Positions 35,700 to 43,801 of a stretch of DNA of 60,636 bases are shown here, piece after piece. Location: contig CACNCV010000002.1 of the NCBI GenBank assembly GCA_902619105.1, positions 236,436 to 297,071 of the forward strand, in the 5' to 3' direction. The DNA comes from an uncultured Pelagibacteraceae bacterium (GTDB taxonomy: Bacteria > Pseudomonadota > Alphaproteobacteria > Pelagibacterales > AG-422-B15). How positions within the stretch are numbered: the stretch's first letter is position 1; every line of letters begins with the position of its first letter. A program made the translations under genes and the position numbers. The notes beneath the pieces are model-generated. The model saw only the letters and a list, made by a program, of their open reading frames with translations. It was not told the origin of the DNA and did not search any database.

Positions 35700-36725
35700 T
35701 TATTTTACACCTAATTTTTTTTGAATATCGCTTGATGAAGTTGTGTATCGAAAAGTTAGCGTTTCATCTGGTCTAGCGCGTATAAATGCTTTCTGTGCTG
35801 CTAGGGCAGCTTCATGAAAGCCTGATAGAATTAACTTTAGTTTACCTGGGTAATAAGAAATGTCTCCCATTGCAAATACACCTGATAAATTCGTTTCAAA
35901 ATTTTCCGTATTTACCTCAATTTGTTTTTCATTCAAATTTAGGCCCCAATCATTAATGGGTCCTAGCTCCATTTTAAGTCCATAAAAAATTAAGATTTCG
36001 TCACAATCTATAATTTTTTCATTTCCGTCATTATCTTTTATGATTGCTTTTTCAACTCTATCACTGCCCTTAACATCACTAATCTGATTTTTTGTGATCA
36101 AGTCAACTTGACCTTCTTTAACAAGTTGTTTCATTAAATTAACCGTGTGATTAGCTGCTTTAAACTCATCACGTCTATGAACTAATGTTACGTGAGAAGC
36201 AATTTTTGAAAGTTCAACAGTCCAATCAAGTGCGCTATCACCTCCACCAAAAATTATAATCTTTTTATCTTTATAAAAGTTTTTATCAGGTATCGAATAT
36301 TGAATACCTTTATTTTCATATTTTGATACATTTTCAATTGGTGGTTTTCGTGGCTCGAATGAGCCAACGCCACCAGCTATAAATATATTAGGAGTTTCAA
36401 AAACTTTATTGCCCGTAGTTTTAAGTTTCCATAAGCCGCCAGTATTTATTATTTCATCAATTCTTTCATTTAGGTGAAACGGAGTATTAAATGGCTTGAT
36501 TTGTTTTTGTAAATTTTCAATTAATGATAATCCAGTACACTCTGGAAGCGCAGGTATATCGTAAATTGGTTTGTCTGGATATAATTCAGCACATTGTCCT
36601 CCAATTTTGTCAAGATTATCTACAACGTGACTATCAAGTCCTAATATACCCAACTCAAATACTGCAAACAGACCCACAGGGCCTGCTCCAATTATTAGAC
36701 AATCTGTCTTGATAGTTTCAGACAT
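35700..36725 (-). CDS. Ferredoxin-NADP+ reductase, thioredoxin reductase-like
   Basis: A 341-aa two-domain flavoprotein of the TrxR-like FNR type. FAD motif IIGAGPVGLFAVFELG (11-26), then GGQCAELYPDKPIYDIPALPECTG, which is diagnostic of this class, NADPH motif IIFGGGDSALDWTVEL, and GVFAMGDISYYPGKLKLILSGFHEAALAA. It lacks the CxxC of thioredoxin reductase. It moves electrons between NADPH and ferredoxin, and the 2Fe-2S ferredoxin at 37894-38214 is a likely partner. First gene of the operon with two methyltransferases and the monooxygenase. Confidence 0.92.
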   Translation of the reverse strand: MSETIKTDCLIIGAGPVGLFAVFELGILGLDSHVVDNLDKIGGQCAELYPDKPIYDIPALPECTGLSLIENLQKQIKPFNTPFHLNERIDEIINTGGLWKLKTTGNKVFETPNIFIAGGVGSFEPRKPPIENVSKYENKGIQYSIPDKNFYKDKKIIIFGGGDSALDWTVELSKIASHVTLVHRRDEFKAANHTVNLMKQLVKEGQVDLITKNQISDVKGSDRVEKAIIKDNDGNEKIIDCDEILIFYGLKMELGPINDWGLNLNEKQIEVNTENFETNLSGVFAMGDISYYPGKLKLILSGFHEAALAAQKAFIRARPDETLTFRYTTSSSDIQKKLGVK

Positions 36726-36777
36726 ATATTTATTCCTTGTTATATGATAATAAATAATATTACTTATTGATTATACA

Positions 36778-37377
36778 ATGATTTTATTGCGCAGATACCT
36801 ATTATATTTAATTGCAGTAATATTGATTGCTGTAGCCTTTACTTATGCCTCCGCCAAGCTTTACGAAGAATTTGCATTTATCAAGAACGACAATTGGCAA
36901 ATTTTGCCATCTCCAGGCGATAAAAATAGAGATATTTACACAAGGGCCGCTGTCGCAATGAGAGGAACATTTGCTTTGGCAAAGCCTGAAGCTGCATATT
37001 TCCATGCATTTAACGACATTGAAGAACTAGAATTACAAGGCAACTGCAATTATCATTTATTCGGAAATGATATTGAATCTAGATGGTGGAGTATCACCGT
37101 CTACAATGAGGACGGTTATTTAGTTGAAAATAATGAAAAAATATATGCGTTAAATAGTGAAACAATTGATTTTAATATCGATGGCGGGTTCGATATTTTT
37201 TTAACTAATGACAATAATTTTATTTCAAAAGTAGCTGATAAAAATTGGATGAGAACACCTAGTGATGAGAGTTTTTCCGTCGCATTAAGAATTTATTTAC
37301 CAGGTGAAGAATATTTCTCAAAATTGAAGAGAGTGGATTTGCCGGTTATTGAAAAATTGGAGTGTGGTGATGAGTAA
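36778..37377 (+). CDS. DUF1214-domain membrane-anchored protein
   Basis: A 199-aa protein with one N-terminal helix (about residues 8-25) and a DUF1214-like domain: AKPEAAYFHAFNDIEELELQGNCNYHLFG and SRWWSITVYNEDGYLVENNEKIYALNS are the family hallmarks. Function unknown; probably periplasmic. It forms a pair with the next gene (8-bp overlap), and DUF1214/DUF1254-related pairs recur in alphaproteobacteria. Divergent from the ferredoxin reductase operon. Confidence 0.75.
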   Translation: MILLRRYLLYLIAVILIAVAFTYASAKLYEEFAFIKNDNWQILPSPGDKNRDIYTRAAVAMRGTFALAKPEAAYFHAFNDIEELELQGNCNYHLFGNDIESRWWSITVYNEDGYLVENNEKIYALNSETIDFNIDGGFDIFLTNDNNFISKVADKNWMRTPSDESFSVALRIYLPGEEYFSKLKRVDLPVIEKLECGDE

Positions 37378-37897
37378 TTTAGTTAAAAAATTATTTGCAC
37401 TTGTATTCATTGGGTTTTCACTTCATCTAGTGATAATTTACTACACACCTAGTTTAATGATGAAGTTTATCGGTAGAAATTGGGAAGAGCAAAATATGAT
37501 TAATAATTCATTTGCTCGCGATTTACCTGACTCAGAATTTACTGAAGTTATAAGACCAAGCGCTGACATACTTTATGGTGGATGTGCTTATGACGTTACT
37601 TATTTTCCATTGGTTATAGAAACTGAAGTACCTGAGTCTTACTGGTCGATATCATTCTTTTCAGAAAACACTGACAACTTTTCTACAATAAATGAAAATG
37701 CGCACAACTTTGGTAAGCTTAAAATTTATTTGTTTGGACCTAATTCTATGCCAACAAAGGTAAATGATGGTTTTATTGTTGTTTCCCCGTCTAATAAAGG
37801 CCTTATGTTAATGAGACAATTTATAGGAAATGGTTCTAAACTTGATAAATTAAATGAGATACAAAATAGTTTAGACTGTAAACTTGAGGGTTCTTAA
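37370..37897 (+). CDS. DUF1254-related membrane-anchored protein
   Basis: A 175-aa protein with an N-terminal helix and a periplasmic domain ([57 protein letters not shown]), related in shape to its neighbour. It ends with hydrophilic residues after [16 protein letters not shown] 37370 overlaps the upstream stop by 8 bp; a TTG start 21 bp earlier is less likely. It overlaps the convergent ferredoxin by 4 bp. Function unknown. Confidence 0.72.
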   Translation: MSNLVKKLFALVFIGFSLHLVIIYYTPSLMMKFIGRNWEEQNMINNSFARDLPDSEFTEVIRPSADILYGGCAYDVTYFPLVIETEVPESYWSISFFSENTDNFSTINENAHNFGKLKIYLFGPNSMPTKVNDGFIVVSPSNKGLMLMRQFIGNGSKLDKLNEIQNSLDCKLEGS

Positions 37898-38214
37898 AAC
37901 TGCTTCTCAGGCATATTAACAACTAAACCGTCTAGCTCATCAGAGACAGTAATTTGACAACTTAATCTGCTGTTATCTTTAACGTCAAAAGCAAAATCCA
38001 GCATATCTTCCTCAGAGTCCTCTTTCGGAGGCAGTTTTTCTATCCATTCTTTTGCTACATATACATGACAAGTAGCACATGCACATGCACCGCCACAATC
38101 TGCATCAATACCAGGTATTTTATTCTTGATCGCACCCTCCATGACAGTCAGCCCACTACTAACATCAATTTCGTGCTCCACGCCGCTAAATTCGATATAT
38201 TTGATCTTTGCCAT
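37894..38214 (-). CDS. 2Fe-2S ferredoxin (adrenodoxin type)
   Basis: A 106-aa ferredoxin. Cluster ligands C-x5-C-x2-C in [13 protein letters not shown] and a distant Cys in RLSCQITV fit the adrenodoxin/FdxB group; [22 protein letters not shown] is the typical acidic helix for redox partners. I begin at ATG 38214 (MAKIKYIEF); a TTG-initiated version from 38271 would reach into the terminator and is rejected. It may serve the ferredoxin reductase at 35700, or a cytochrome P450 or other monooxygenase elsewhere. Confidence 0.92.
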   Translation of the reverse strand: MAKIKYIEFSGVEHEIDVSSGLTVMEGAIKNKIPGIDADCGGACACATCHVYVAKEWIEKLPPKEDSEEDMLDFAFDVKDNSRLSCQITVSDELDGLVVNMPEKQF

Positions 38215-38268
38215 TGAGATTTTTTTAAGAATATTTAAAAATGCATTGCTTAAGGGGATCAAATACAT

Positions 38269-38372
38269 CAAAAAAGCGCCAAAGCAAGAATTTTCTCACT
38301 TTAGCGCTTTTTCTGGGGCCGGTCGAACCCCGAAACGCATGAACGTCTCATTGCGAACGGTCATTCTAGGAA
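38269..38372 (-). ncRNA. Candidate small RNA gene ending in a strong terminator
   Basis: The gap between ferredoxin and the divergent D-glutamate genes has no credible coding frame but holds a GC-rich block (about 38315-38360) in an AT-rich genome. Read on the minus strand it folds into CGCA(A)UG/CAUGCG (38355-38336, 7-nt loop) with flanking CCG/CGG, and GGGG/CCCC (38331-38315). It is followed by AAAAAGCGCUAAAG/CUUUGGCGCUUUUU (38312-38271), a 14-bp terminator with a U run. A terminator in this sense, with no gene upstream of it, implies a short transcript of about 100 nt. It lacks the SRP and tmRNA hallmarks I know. Ends are approximate. Confidence 0.45.
38271..38312 (-). terminator. Rho-independent terminator between the RNA candidate and ferredoxin
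   Basis: Arms 38271-38284 and 38299-38312 are 14-nt complements with one position that is a U-G wobble on the minus strand but a C-A mismatch on the plus strand. Six T follow on the minus strand. It faces transcripts coming from the right. Confidence 0.8.
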
Positions 38373-38412
38373 GGTATTTTTTTTGAAACAAGGGATTATT
38401 TATGCAAAAAAG

Positions 38413-38421
38413 TTATCCACA
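38413..38421 (+). promoter_or_regulatory. Perfect DnaA box TTATCCACA
   Basis: Exact match to the consensus DnaA box, 53 bp before the DUF1611 gene. A second box follows 14 bp downstream in the same orientation. Two boxes are too few to claim an origin, but DnaA binding here is plausible. Confidence 0.4.
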
Positions 38422-38435
38422 CGAATTAAGCACAC

Positions 38436-38444
38436 TTATCCCCA
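38436..38444 (+). promoter_or_regulatory. DnaA-box-like TTATCCCCA
   Basis: One mismatch from TTATCCACA, same orientation as the box at 38413, 23 bp start to start (about two helical turns). Located in the AT-rich part of the gap. Confidence 0.35.
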
Positions 38445-38465
38445 CTCAAACATTAACTTATTAAC

Positions 38466-39461
38466 ATGATATCAAAACCGTATTTATTATTTCTTGGAGA
38501 CGCAAAAGATGATTTGGCAATAAAGACTGCTGCAGGTGTTAATTACTGGCGTCCAGATTGGTGTATCGGTCAAATGAGCCTTCCAAATGCCAAATCTAGC
38601 TTAGGTTTAAAGGAAATGAGTATAGAAGAAGCTGTTAAGAATGGCGCCAAGACATTTGTTATTGGCGTAGTGAATGCCGGGGGCGTTATGCCTGAAGAAT
38701 GGAAATCTATTATAATTAATGCAATATCATCTGGAATGAATGTAGCCAGTGGAATGCATACAAAACTATCCTCGTTTAGTGAAATTGCAGAAGCGGCTGA
38801 AAGAAATAATGTTCAACTTCATGATTTACGGTTTAGTAAAAAACAATTTCAGACAGGAAAAGGAATAAAACGATCAGGCAAAAGACTACTTACTGTTGGA
38901 ACAGATTGTTCTGTGGGAAAGAAATATACAGCACTCGCAATTGAAAGAGCGATGCAGAGTAATCAAATAGATGCATCTTTCAAAGCAACTGGACAAACTG
39001 GAATCTTAATTGCAGAAAGTGGCATTGCAATTGATGCTATTGTTTCTGATTTTATCTCAGGAGCAGTCGAATGGTTATCGCCTGACAATGATAAAAATCA
39101 CTGGGATATTATTGAAGGTCAGGGATCTCTGTTTCACCCTTCATTCGCAGGAGTTTCACTAGGATTGCTTCATGGAAGCCAACCGGATGCATTTGTTGTA
39201 TGTCATGAACCAACACGAACTAATATGAGGGGCGTGGATACACCTTTACCGAGTATAAGAGAGGTTATCGATCAGACAATACAAAATGGTAAGCTTACTA
39301 ATAAGCAAATACAATGTATTGGCATTGCACTTAATACATCTAATTGTGAGTCTGAGGCAAGTGATCATAAGGACAGATTATCTAAAGAATATGGCTTACC
39401 ATGTTTAGACCCTTTACAAGACAGCCTTGATCCATTCATTCAGATTATTGAAAAAATTTGA
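38466..39461 (+). CDS. dgcN: DUF1611 protein, DgcN-like (D-glutamate N-acetyltransferase)
   Basis: A 331-aa DUF1611 protein: N-terminal Rossmann part (PYLLFLGDAKDDLAIKTAAGVNYWR; GVVNAGGVMPEEW) and a C-terminal P-loop part with VGTDCSVGKKYTALAIERAM near 145-163, then DIIEGQGSLFHPSFAGVSLGLLHGSQPD and CHEPTRTNMRG. DUF1611 proteins beside an enolase-superfamily racemase match the DgcN-DgcA pair described for D-glutamate use in marine bacteria, where DgcN N-acetylates D-glutamate. The next gene is exactly that partner, 7 bp on. Function by family and context; confidence in the family is high. Confidence 0.85.
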   Translation: MISKPYLLFLGDAKDDLAIKTAAGVNYWRPDWCIGQMSLPNAKSSLGLKEMSIEEAVKNGAKTFVIGVVNAGGVMPEEWKSIIINAISSGMNVASGMHTKLSSFSEIAEAAERNNVQLHDLRFSKKQFQTGKGIKRSGKRLLTVGTDCSVGKKYTALAIERAMQSNQIDASFKATGQTGILIAESGIAIDAIVSDFISGAVEWLSPDNDKNHWDIIEGQGSLFHPSFAGVSLGLLHGSQPDAFVVCHEPTRTNMRGVDTPLPSIREVIDQTIQNGKLTNKQIQCIGIALNTSNCESEASDHKDRLSKEYGLPCLDPLQDSLDPFIQIIEKI

Positions 39462-39468
39462 AACATTA

Positions 39469-40452
39469 ATGTCTAATATTCAGATAAAGCATATATCTTG
39501 GGATTTAAATAAATCATTTAATATTTCTAGAGGTTCTAAAACTACAGCCGAAACAATTGAAGTACAGATAGAAAGTAATAATTTTTATGGTCATGGCGAG
39601 TGTGTTCCTTATAAAAGGTATGATGAAACTATTGATAGCGTAACTTCGGAAATTAACAATTTAAAACCAGACATTGAAGAAGGTAATGTCAACTTAACTA
39701 ATCTCGATAATTTCTTAAAAAATGGGGCAGCAAGAAATGCAATTGACTGTGCGATGTGGGATCTTGAATGTAAGATTAAAAATACCTCGATTTGGAAATT
39801 AATGGGAGTTACAAAACCAACTACATTACCTGGCAGCTATACCGTAGTATTAGATGAGCCAGAAAAAATGATAGAGGATGTAAGTAATCATCTAGAATTT
39901 CCAACATTAAAATTAAAAGTTAATAAAAACGATCTTCACCAAATCTTAACAAAAACAAGAGAGCTTTCTCCAAATAAAGTATTAATCGTTGATGCTAATG
40001 AGGCATTCAATATAGATGACTTAAAATCAAATGCTGATTTATTTGTAAAAACAAAGATTGATTTAATAGAACAACCACTGTTATCTGAAAATGATGATGA
40101 GCTAAAAGGATTGAATTTTCCTATTTCTTTATGTGCAGATGAGTCATTCCATGACAGTTCTGATTTGGCAAAAGTGGCTCATAAATATAATACGATAAAT
40201 ATTAAACTCGACAAAACCGGTGGTCTTTCAGAAGCAGTAAAAATAGTCGAAGAGGCAAAAAAGTTAGACCTAAAAATCATGCTTGGATGCATGGTCTCCA
40301 GCTCCTTATCAATGTTGCCGTTATTGCCGCTATATGAAAAAGCGGATTTTATAGATCTTGATGGACCTTGCTTTATAGCTAATGATAGAAAAAATGGACT
40401 TATTTATGAAAACGGTATGATGCTAGTTAAGGAAGATCTTTGTTGGGGTTAA
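39469..40452 (+). CDS. dgcA: Enolase-superfamily racemase, DgcA-like (N-acetyl-D-glutamate racemase / dipeptide epimerase family)
   Basis: A 327-aa MLE-subgroup protein. The K-x-K base is in LKLKVNKND, metal ligands in IVDANEAF, LIEQPL and LCADESFHD, the second catalytic Lys in INIKLDKTGG, and the end loop is LGCMVSSSLSML: the dipeptide-epimerase pattern. Start ATG 39469, 7 bp after the DgcN stop; a TTG-initiated extension from 39427 would overlap dgcN and lacks support. As DgcA it would turn N-acetyl-D-glutamate into the L form, feeding peptidoglycan-derived D-glutamate into metabolism. L-Ala-D/L-Glu epimerase is the alternative. Confidence 0.85.
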   Translation: MSNIQIKHISWDLNKSFNISRGSKTTAETIEVQIESNNFYGHGECVPYKRYDETIDSVTSEINNLKPDIEEGNVNLTNLDNFLKNGAARNAIDCAMWDLECKIKNTSIWKLMGVTKPTTLPGSYTVVLDEPEKMIEDVSNHLEFPTLKLKVNKNDLHQILTKTRELSPNKVLIVDANEAFNIDDLKSNADLFVKTKIDLIEQPLLSENDDELKGLNFPISLCADESFHDSSDLAKVAHKYNTINIKLDKTGGLSEAVKIVEEAKKLDLKIMLGCMVSSSLSMLPLLPLYEKADFIDLDGPCFIANDRKNGLIYENGMMLVKEDLCWG

Positions 40453-40453
40453 A

Positions 40454-40639
40454 TTATTTTTCTGCTTTTGGTGTAAAGATTTTCTTTCCATTGTAAGTGC
40501 CGGTTGTCATATCAACGTGATGAGAAAGTCTCATTTCACCAGACTCTTTATCTTCAATAAAATTTTTTCCCTTTAGACGTAAATGAGATCTTCTCATACC
40601 TCTTTTGGAATTCGATATCTTACTCTTTGGGACAGCCAT
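40454..40639 (-). CDS. rpmF: 50S ribosomal protein L32
   Basis: A 61-aa protein with the L32 N-terminus MAVPKSKISNSKRGMRRSH and HHVDMTTGTYNGKKIF at the C-terminus. It is a cysteine-free (zinc-independent) form. GGAAA lies 4 nt upstream of the ATG. It follows hisI by 11 bp, not the plsX neighbour seen in many bacteria. Confidence 0.96.
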   Translation of the reverse strand: MAVPKSKISNSKRGMRRSHLRLKGKNFIEDKESGEMRLSHHVDMTTGTYNGKKIFTPKAEK

Positions 40640-40650
40640 TTTATTTTCCT

Positions 40651-41115
40651 TTATAATTTAGTTGGATTTGGTTCATCTCCGTAAACTTCATCAGGATCAA
40701 AAACTTTTTCTTCTGTTGTGAACCTTAATCCAGACTTATTTGCAGTATCTTCTAAGTCAATTTCGCGGTAAAAACAAGACTTATAACCAACATGACAACT
40801 AGCGCCATTTTCTCCTATATCAACCTTCAAACAAAGGGCATCTTGATCATCATCAATTAGGATTTCCTTTACTTTTTGAGTATATCCACTTTTAGCTCCT
40901 TTATGCCATAAGGCATTTCGACTTCTGCTAAAGTAGAAAGCTTCTTTCGTTGTAATAGTTTTTTTAAGTGCCTCTTCATTCATAAAACCTGTCATTAAAA
41001 TTTCATTAGTTCTATAGTCAACTGTTGTAACAACTATCAAACCATTATCATCGAATTTAGGGGCAAGTTCATTGCTCTCTTCAACCTGCTGTACTGATTG
41101 TCTTTTCTTAAACAT
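40651..41115 (-). CDS. hisI: Phosphoribosyl-AMP cyclohydrolase
   Basis: A 154-aa HisI: VTTVDYRTNEILMTGFMNEEALKKT, YFSRSRNALWHKGAKSGYTQKV, DDDQDALCLKVD, and the zinc Cys pair in GASCHVGYKSCFYR. Third step of the late histidine pathway (opening the PR-AMP ring). Stand-alone form without the HisE domain, as is usual in alphaproteobacteria. About 20 residues at the N-terminus and 25 at the C-terminus flank the core. Away from other his genes. Confidence 0.95.
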   Translation of the reverse strand: MFKKRQSVQQVEESNELAPKFDDNGLIVVTTVDYRTNEILMTGFMNEEALKKTITTKEAFYFSRSRNALWHKGAKSGYTQKVKEILIDDDQDALCLKVDIGENGASCHVGYKSCFYREIDLEDTANKSGLRFTTEEKVFDPDEVYGDEPNPTKL

Positions 41116-41189
41116 AATTTATACTTGTCAAATAATTTAGGGTGGGTTTAACTTAAAAAATTAAATAATTCAATTAATTAAACATAAAT

Positions 41190-41687
41190 ATGACAAACAA
41201 TAAAGACCCTATAAAACCTGTCAGAGCCCAAGGCGCTAGGACAACGTTTTTTCCTCCTTATGCCCTAATGATTGGATTGATAGCATCAAGCCTCCTTGAC
41301 AGTTTTTTTTTACATTTGCCTCTCTTTAAAGGAAGTATGATAGTTTTAATCATCGGATTAATTATTGCTGTTTCCTCTTTTTTAATGGCTATTTACACCT
41401 TAAAAATATTTTCTGATAATGAAGAAAACCCTCACCCAAAATCAGTTCAAAATCAATTGTTTGTTGGTGGAACATTCAAATATTCAAGAAATCCAATTTA
41501 CTTAGCAATGGTAATAATTCTATTAAGTTGCGGACTTGCATTCAACTCATGGTGGTATGTAATTAGTGCGGCTATATCAATACCACTATTGACTTATGGA
41601 GTAATAATTCCAGAGGAAAAATATCTTGAAAAAGAATTCGGAAATGTTTACTTAGACTACAAGAAGTCAGTCAGAAGATGGCTTTGA
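41190..41687 (+). CDS. Isoprenylcysteine methyltransferase-family membrane protein
   Basis: A 165-aa protein with about four hydrophobic helices and the ICMT/PEMT-family C-terminus: GGTFKYSRNPIYLAMVIILLSCG and IPEEKYLEKEFGNVYLDYKKSVRRWL (the R-NP-Y and E-x2-L-x3-F-x3-Y residues bind SAM/substrate). The bacterial role is not well known; likely methylation of a lipid or thiol. The plus-strand MFS gene follows after 22 bp. Confidence 0.85.
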   Translation: MTNNKDPIKPVRAQGARTTFFPPYALMIGLIASSLLDSFFLHLPLFKGSMIVLIIGLIIAVSSFLMAIYTLKIFSDNEENPHPKSVQNQLFVGGTFKYSRNPIYLAMVIILLSCGLAFNSWWYVISAAISIPLLTYGVIIPEEKYLEKEFGNVYLDYKKSVRRWL

Positions 41688-41709
41688 AATAACTTCATAA
41701 ATTTTAAAT

Positions 41710-42939
41710 ATGTACAGCTTGCTTAAGGGAACATGGGCCCTATTTTTTGGTGTTGCAATGATAATGCTTGCTAATGGGCTTCAAGGCAGCTTGATTGGAG
41801 TCAGGGCATCAATCGAAGGGTACTCTGCTGCATCAGCGGGTATTATACTTACTGGATATTATGCCGGATTCTTATCTGGTGCCCTCTTGATACCCCATCG
41901 CATTAAAAGTGTTGGACATGTAAGAATGTTTGCAGCTCTTGCATCAATTGCTTCTATCTCAATTCTCTTGCATTCAATTCATGTAAGTTTCTTTGGATGG
42001 TTTTTAATGCGTTTTATATCTGGAATGTGTTTTGTAGGCATGTATACCGTTGCAGAAAGTTGGATCAATGACCTTTCGGAAAATAATAATAGAGGTAAAG
42101 CTTTATCTATTTATATGATGGTTAGTATGGCTGGAAGTGCAGTAGGTCAATTATTTCTGAATTTAGCAAATCCAGAAACCGCATCTTTGTTCATGCTCGT
42201 TTCAATTCTAATTTCCATATCTCTCGTACCAATATTAATTGTTGTTAGTAAACAGCCAGATTTCAGTGTTACTGAGTTTTTAAATGTCAGACAGCTTTAT
42301 GAAGCATCGCCTCTTGGAGTAATTGCTGCTATGATGACAGGTTTGGCTCATGGAACTCTTTGGGGAATCGGGACCATATATGGTTTAAAAAGTGGACTAT
42401 CAATTGAGCAAGTATCAATTTTTATGTTTACATTTATTATTGGAGGAGCACTAAATCAGTATCTTATCGGCTATTTGTCAGATACGTATGATAGAAGAAC
42501 AATTATCGTAATTGTTGCTTTTTTAGCAGGTGTCTTCTCTATTTTAGCTCTAATTTTTGGTAATACTTTTTCTGTTCTCGTAGCAATTACTTTCATATTT
42601 GGAGGTCTGACTGTGCCTCTCTATGCGCTATCGATTGCACATACAAATGATTTTTTGTCAAAAAGAGAAATGGTTGCAGCAAGCTCAGGGCTTCAACTGG
42701 CAGGAGGCATAGGCCTTACAATTGGACCTATCTTAGGAGGGCTGGCAATTGATATAATTGGAGCTTCAGGTTTTTGGATATATTTATTCCTAATTCACAC
42801 CAGCCTAGGTTTATTTGGGATATACAGAATGACGATCAGAACTGCTGTTCCATTAGAGGATCAAGGAAGCACTGTGCTTGTAAGCAGTAGAGCTTCGCCT
42901 GTTTCTATGGAATTGTATCCAGACGCTGAAGAGGGTTAA
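41710..42939 (+). CDS. MFS transporter (YcaD-like)
   Basis: A 409-aa major facilitator protein with about 12 helices. LLKGTWALFFGVAMIMLANGLQGSLIGVRA opens helix 1; FISGMCFVGMYTVAESWIND and the cytoplasmic loop SDTYDRRTIIVIV (MFS motif A-like) are typical of the YcaD subgroup. The hydrophilic tail RTAVPLEDQGSTVLVSSRASP is an addition. Substrate unknown. Ends 1 bp before the convergent dehalogenase stop. Confidence 0.9.
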   Translation: MYSLLKGTWALFFGVAMIMLANGLQGSLIGVRASIEGYSAASAGIILTGYYAGFLSGALLIPHRIKSVGHVRMFAALASIASISILLHSIHVSFFGWFLMRFISGMCFVGMYTVAESWINDLSENNNRGKALSIYMMVSMAGSAVGQLFLNLANPETASLFMLVSILISISLVPILIVVSKQPDFSVTEFLNVRQLYEASPLGVIAAMMTGLAHGTLWGIGTIYGLKSGLSIEQVSIFMFTFIIGGALNQYLIGYLSDTYDRRTIIVIVAFLAGVFSILALIFGNTFSVLVAITFIFGGLTVPLYALSIAHTNDFLSKREMVAASSGLQLAGGIGLTIGPILGGLAIDIIGASGFWIYLFLIHTSLGLFGIYRMTIRTAVPLEDQGSTVLVSSRASPVSMELYPDAEEG

Positions 42940-42940
42940 T

Positions 42941-43801
42941 TTAAATAGACTTCAACCAATTATCTATATTTTCACTTATTTCGTCAGGTGAGTCTTCTTG
43001 AACAAAATGGTTGCCTTTTACAGTCGCTTCGGATTGATTTTTAAATTTTCTACAAAATTCAATTAGAGGCTTTGGCATTAAACGGCCTGGCTCTGCAATA
43101 ATTAAAAGTTTTGGTATTTCTGTCTCCATCATGAAAGATAGGTTTTTTTTAACTTCTTCATGGACGTGCTTCGGTTCTTTATCAATTGGTATTTGTCGCG
43201 GCCAGTCCAAAGTTGGTCTTCTATCCTCTCCAGGATTAAGAAATGGTTTTCTATAAACAGCCATAGTTTCTTCACTTAGAGGAGTAATTGGGTCTGTTCC
43301 CAACATTTTTTCAACAAAGAAATTTTCTTCTAAAACCTTTTTGTCACCTTTTTCGGACCTCAGCATCATAAATAAACTTTTAAGCGGTTCTTGCATTTCT
43401 TCAGATTTAATCGGCGCAATAACTGTTTCAAAGTAACATATGCCTCTTACTTTATCTGAATTCTCTCTCGCCCATTTAATACTTAATGGCCCTCCCCAGT
43501 CTTGTCCTACAAGGGTAATTTTTTCGTTTAAATTTAGACTTTTTATTAATTCAGATAAGTATTCAAAATGAGTATCAAATGTATAAGTCATATGACCAGG
43601 ATTATCTAACTTATCAGAGTCACCCATACCAATCATATCTGCCGCAATGCATCTGTAACCACTATTTAAGTTTTTAATAATATTTCTATACAAATAGGAT
43701 GAGCTTGGGTTTCCGTGAAAAAAGATTATTGGATCACCTGTGCCAACATCGACATATGCAATTTTTTTATTTTTATGAGTAAAAATTTTTTTTTCTGTCA
43801 T
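42941..43801 (-). CDS. Haloalkane dehalogenase-like alpha/beta hydrolase
   Basis: 286 aa. FFHGNPSSSYLYRNII (27-42) matches the HGNP-x-SS-x-LWRNI signature of haloalkane dehalogenases; the nucleophile is Asp in VGQDWGGPLSIKWA, with the neighbouring Trp that holds halide. The base His is in KGNHFVQED near the C-terminus. It would hydrolyse carbon-halogen bonds in alkyl halides, a reaction seen in marine bacteria near algae. Other aspartate-type hydrolases are possible. The ATG overlaps the nitroreductase stop by 4 bp. Last gene of the lpxB-recX-led operon. Confidence 0.85.
   Translation of the reverse strand: MTEKKIFTHKNKKIAYVDVGTGDPIIFFHGNPSSSYLYRNIIKNLNSGYRCIAADMIGMGDSDKLDNPGHMTYTFDTHFEYLSELIKSLNLNEKITLVGQDWGGPLSIKWARENSDKVRGICYFETVIAPIKSEEMQEPLKSLFMMLRSEKGDKKVLEENFFVEKMLGTDPITPLSEETMAVYRKPFLNPGEDRRPTLDWPRQIPIDKEPKHVHEEVKKNLSFMMETEIPKLLIIAEPGRLMPKPLIEFCRKFKNQSEATVKGNHFVQEDSPDEISENIDNWLKSI

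Noticed and set aside
38315-38335. tRNA 3' end (GGGGTTCGACC on the minus strand looks like a T arm)
   Set aside because: The bases after the loop do not pair to make a 5-bp T stem, and no acceptor or anticodon arm is present.
38390-38465. Chromosomal replication origin
   Set aside because: Only two DnaA boxes, no cluster of boxes or recognisable neighbour genes; reported as boxes only.
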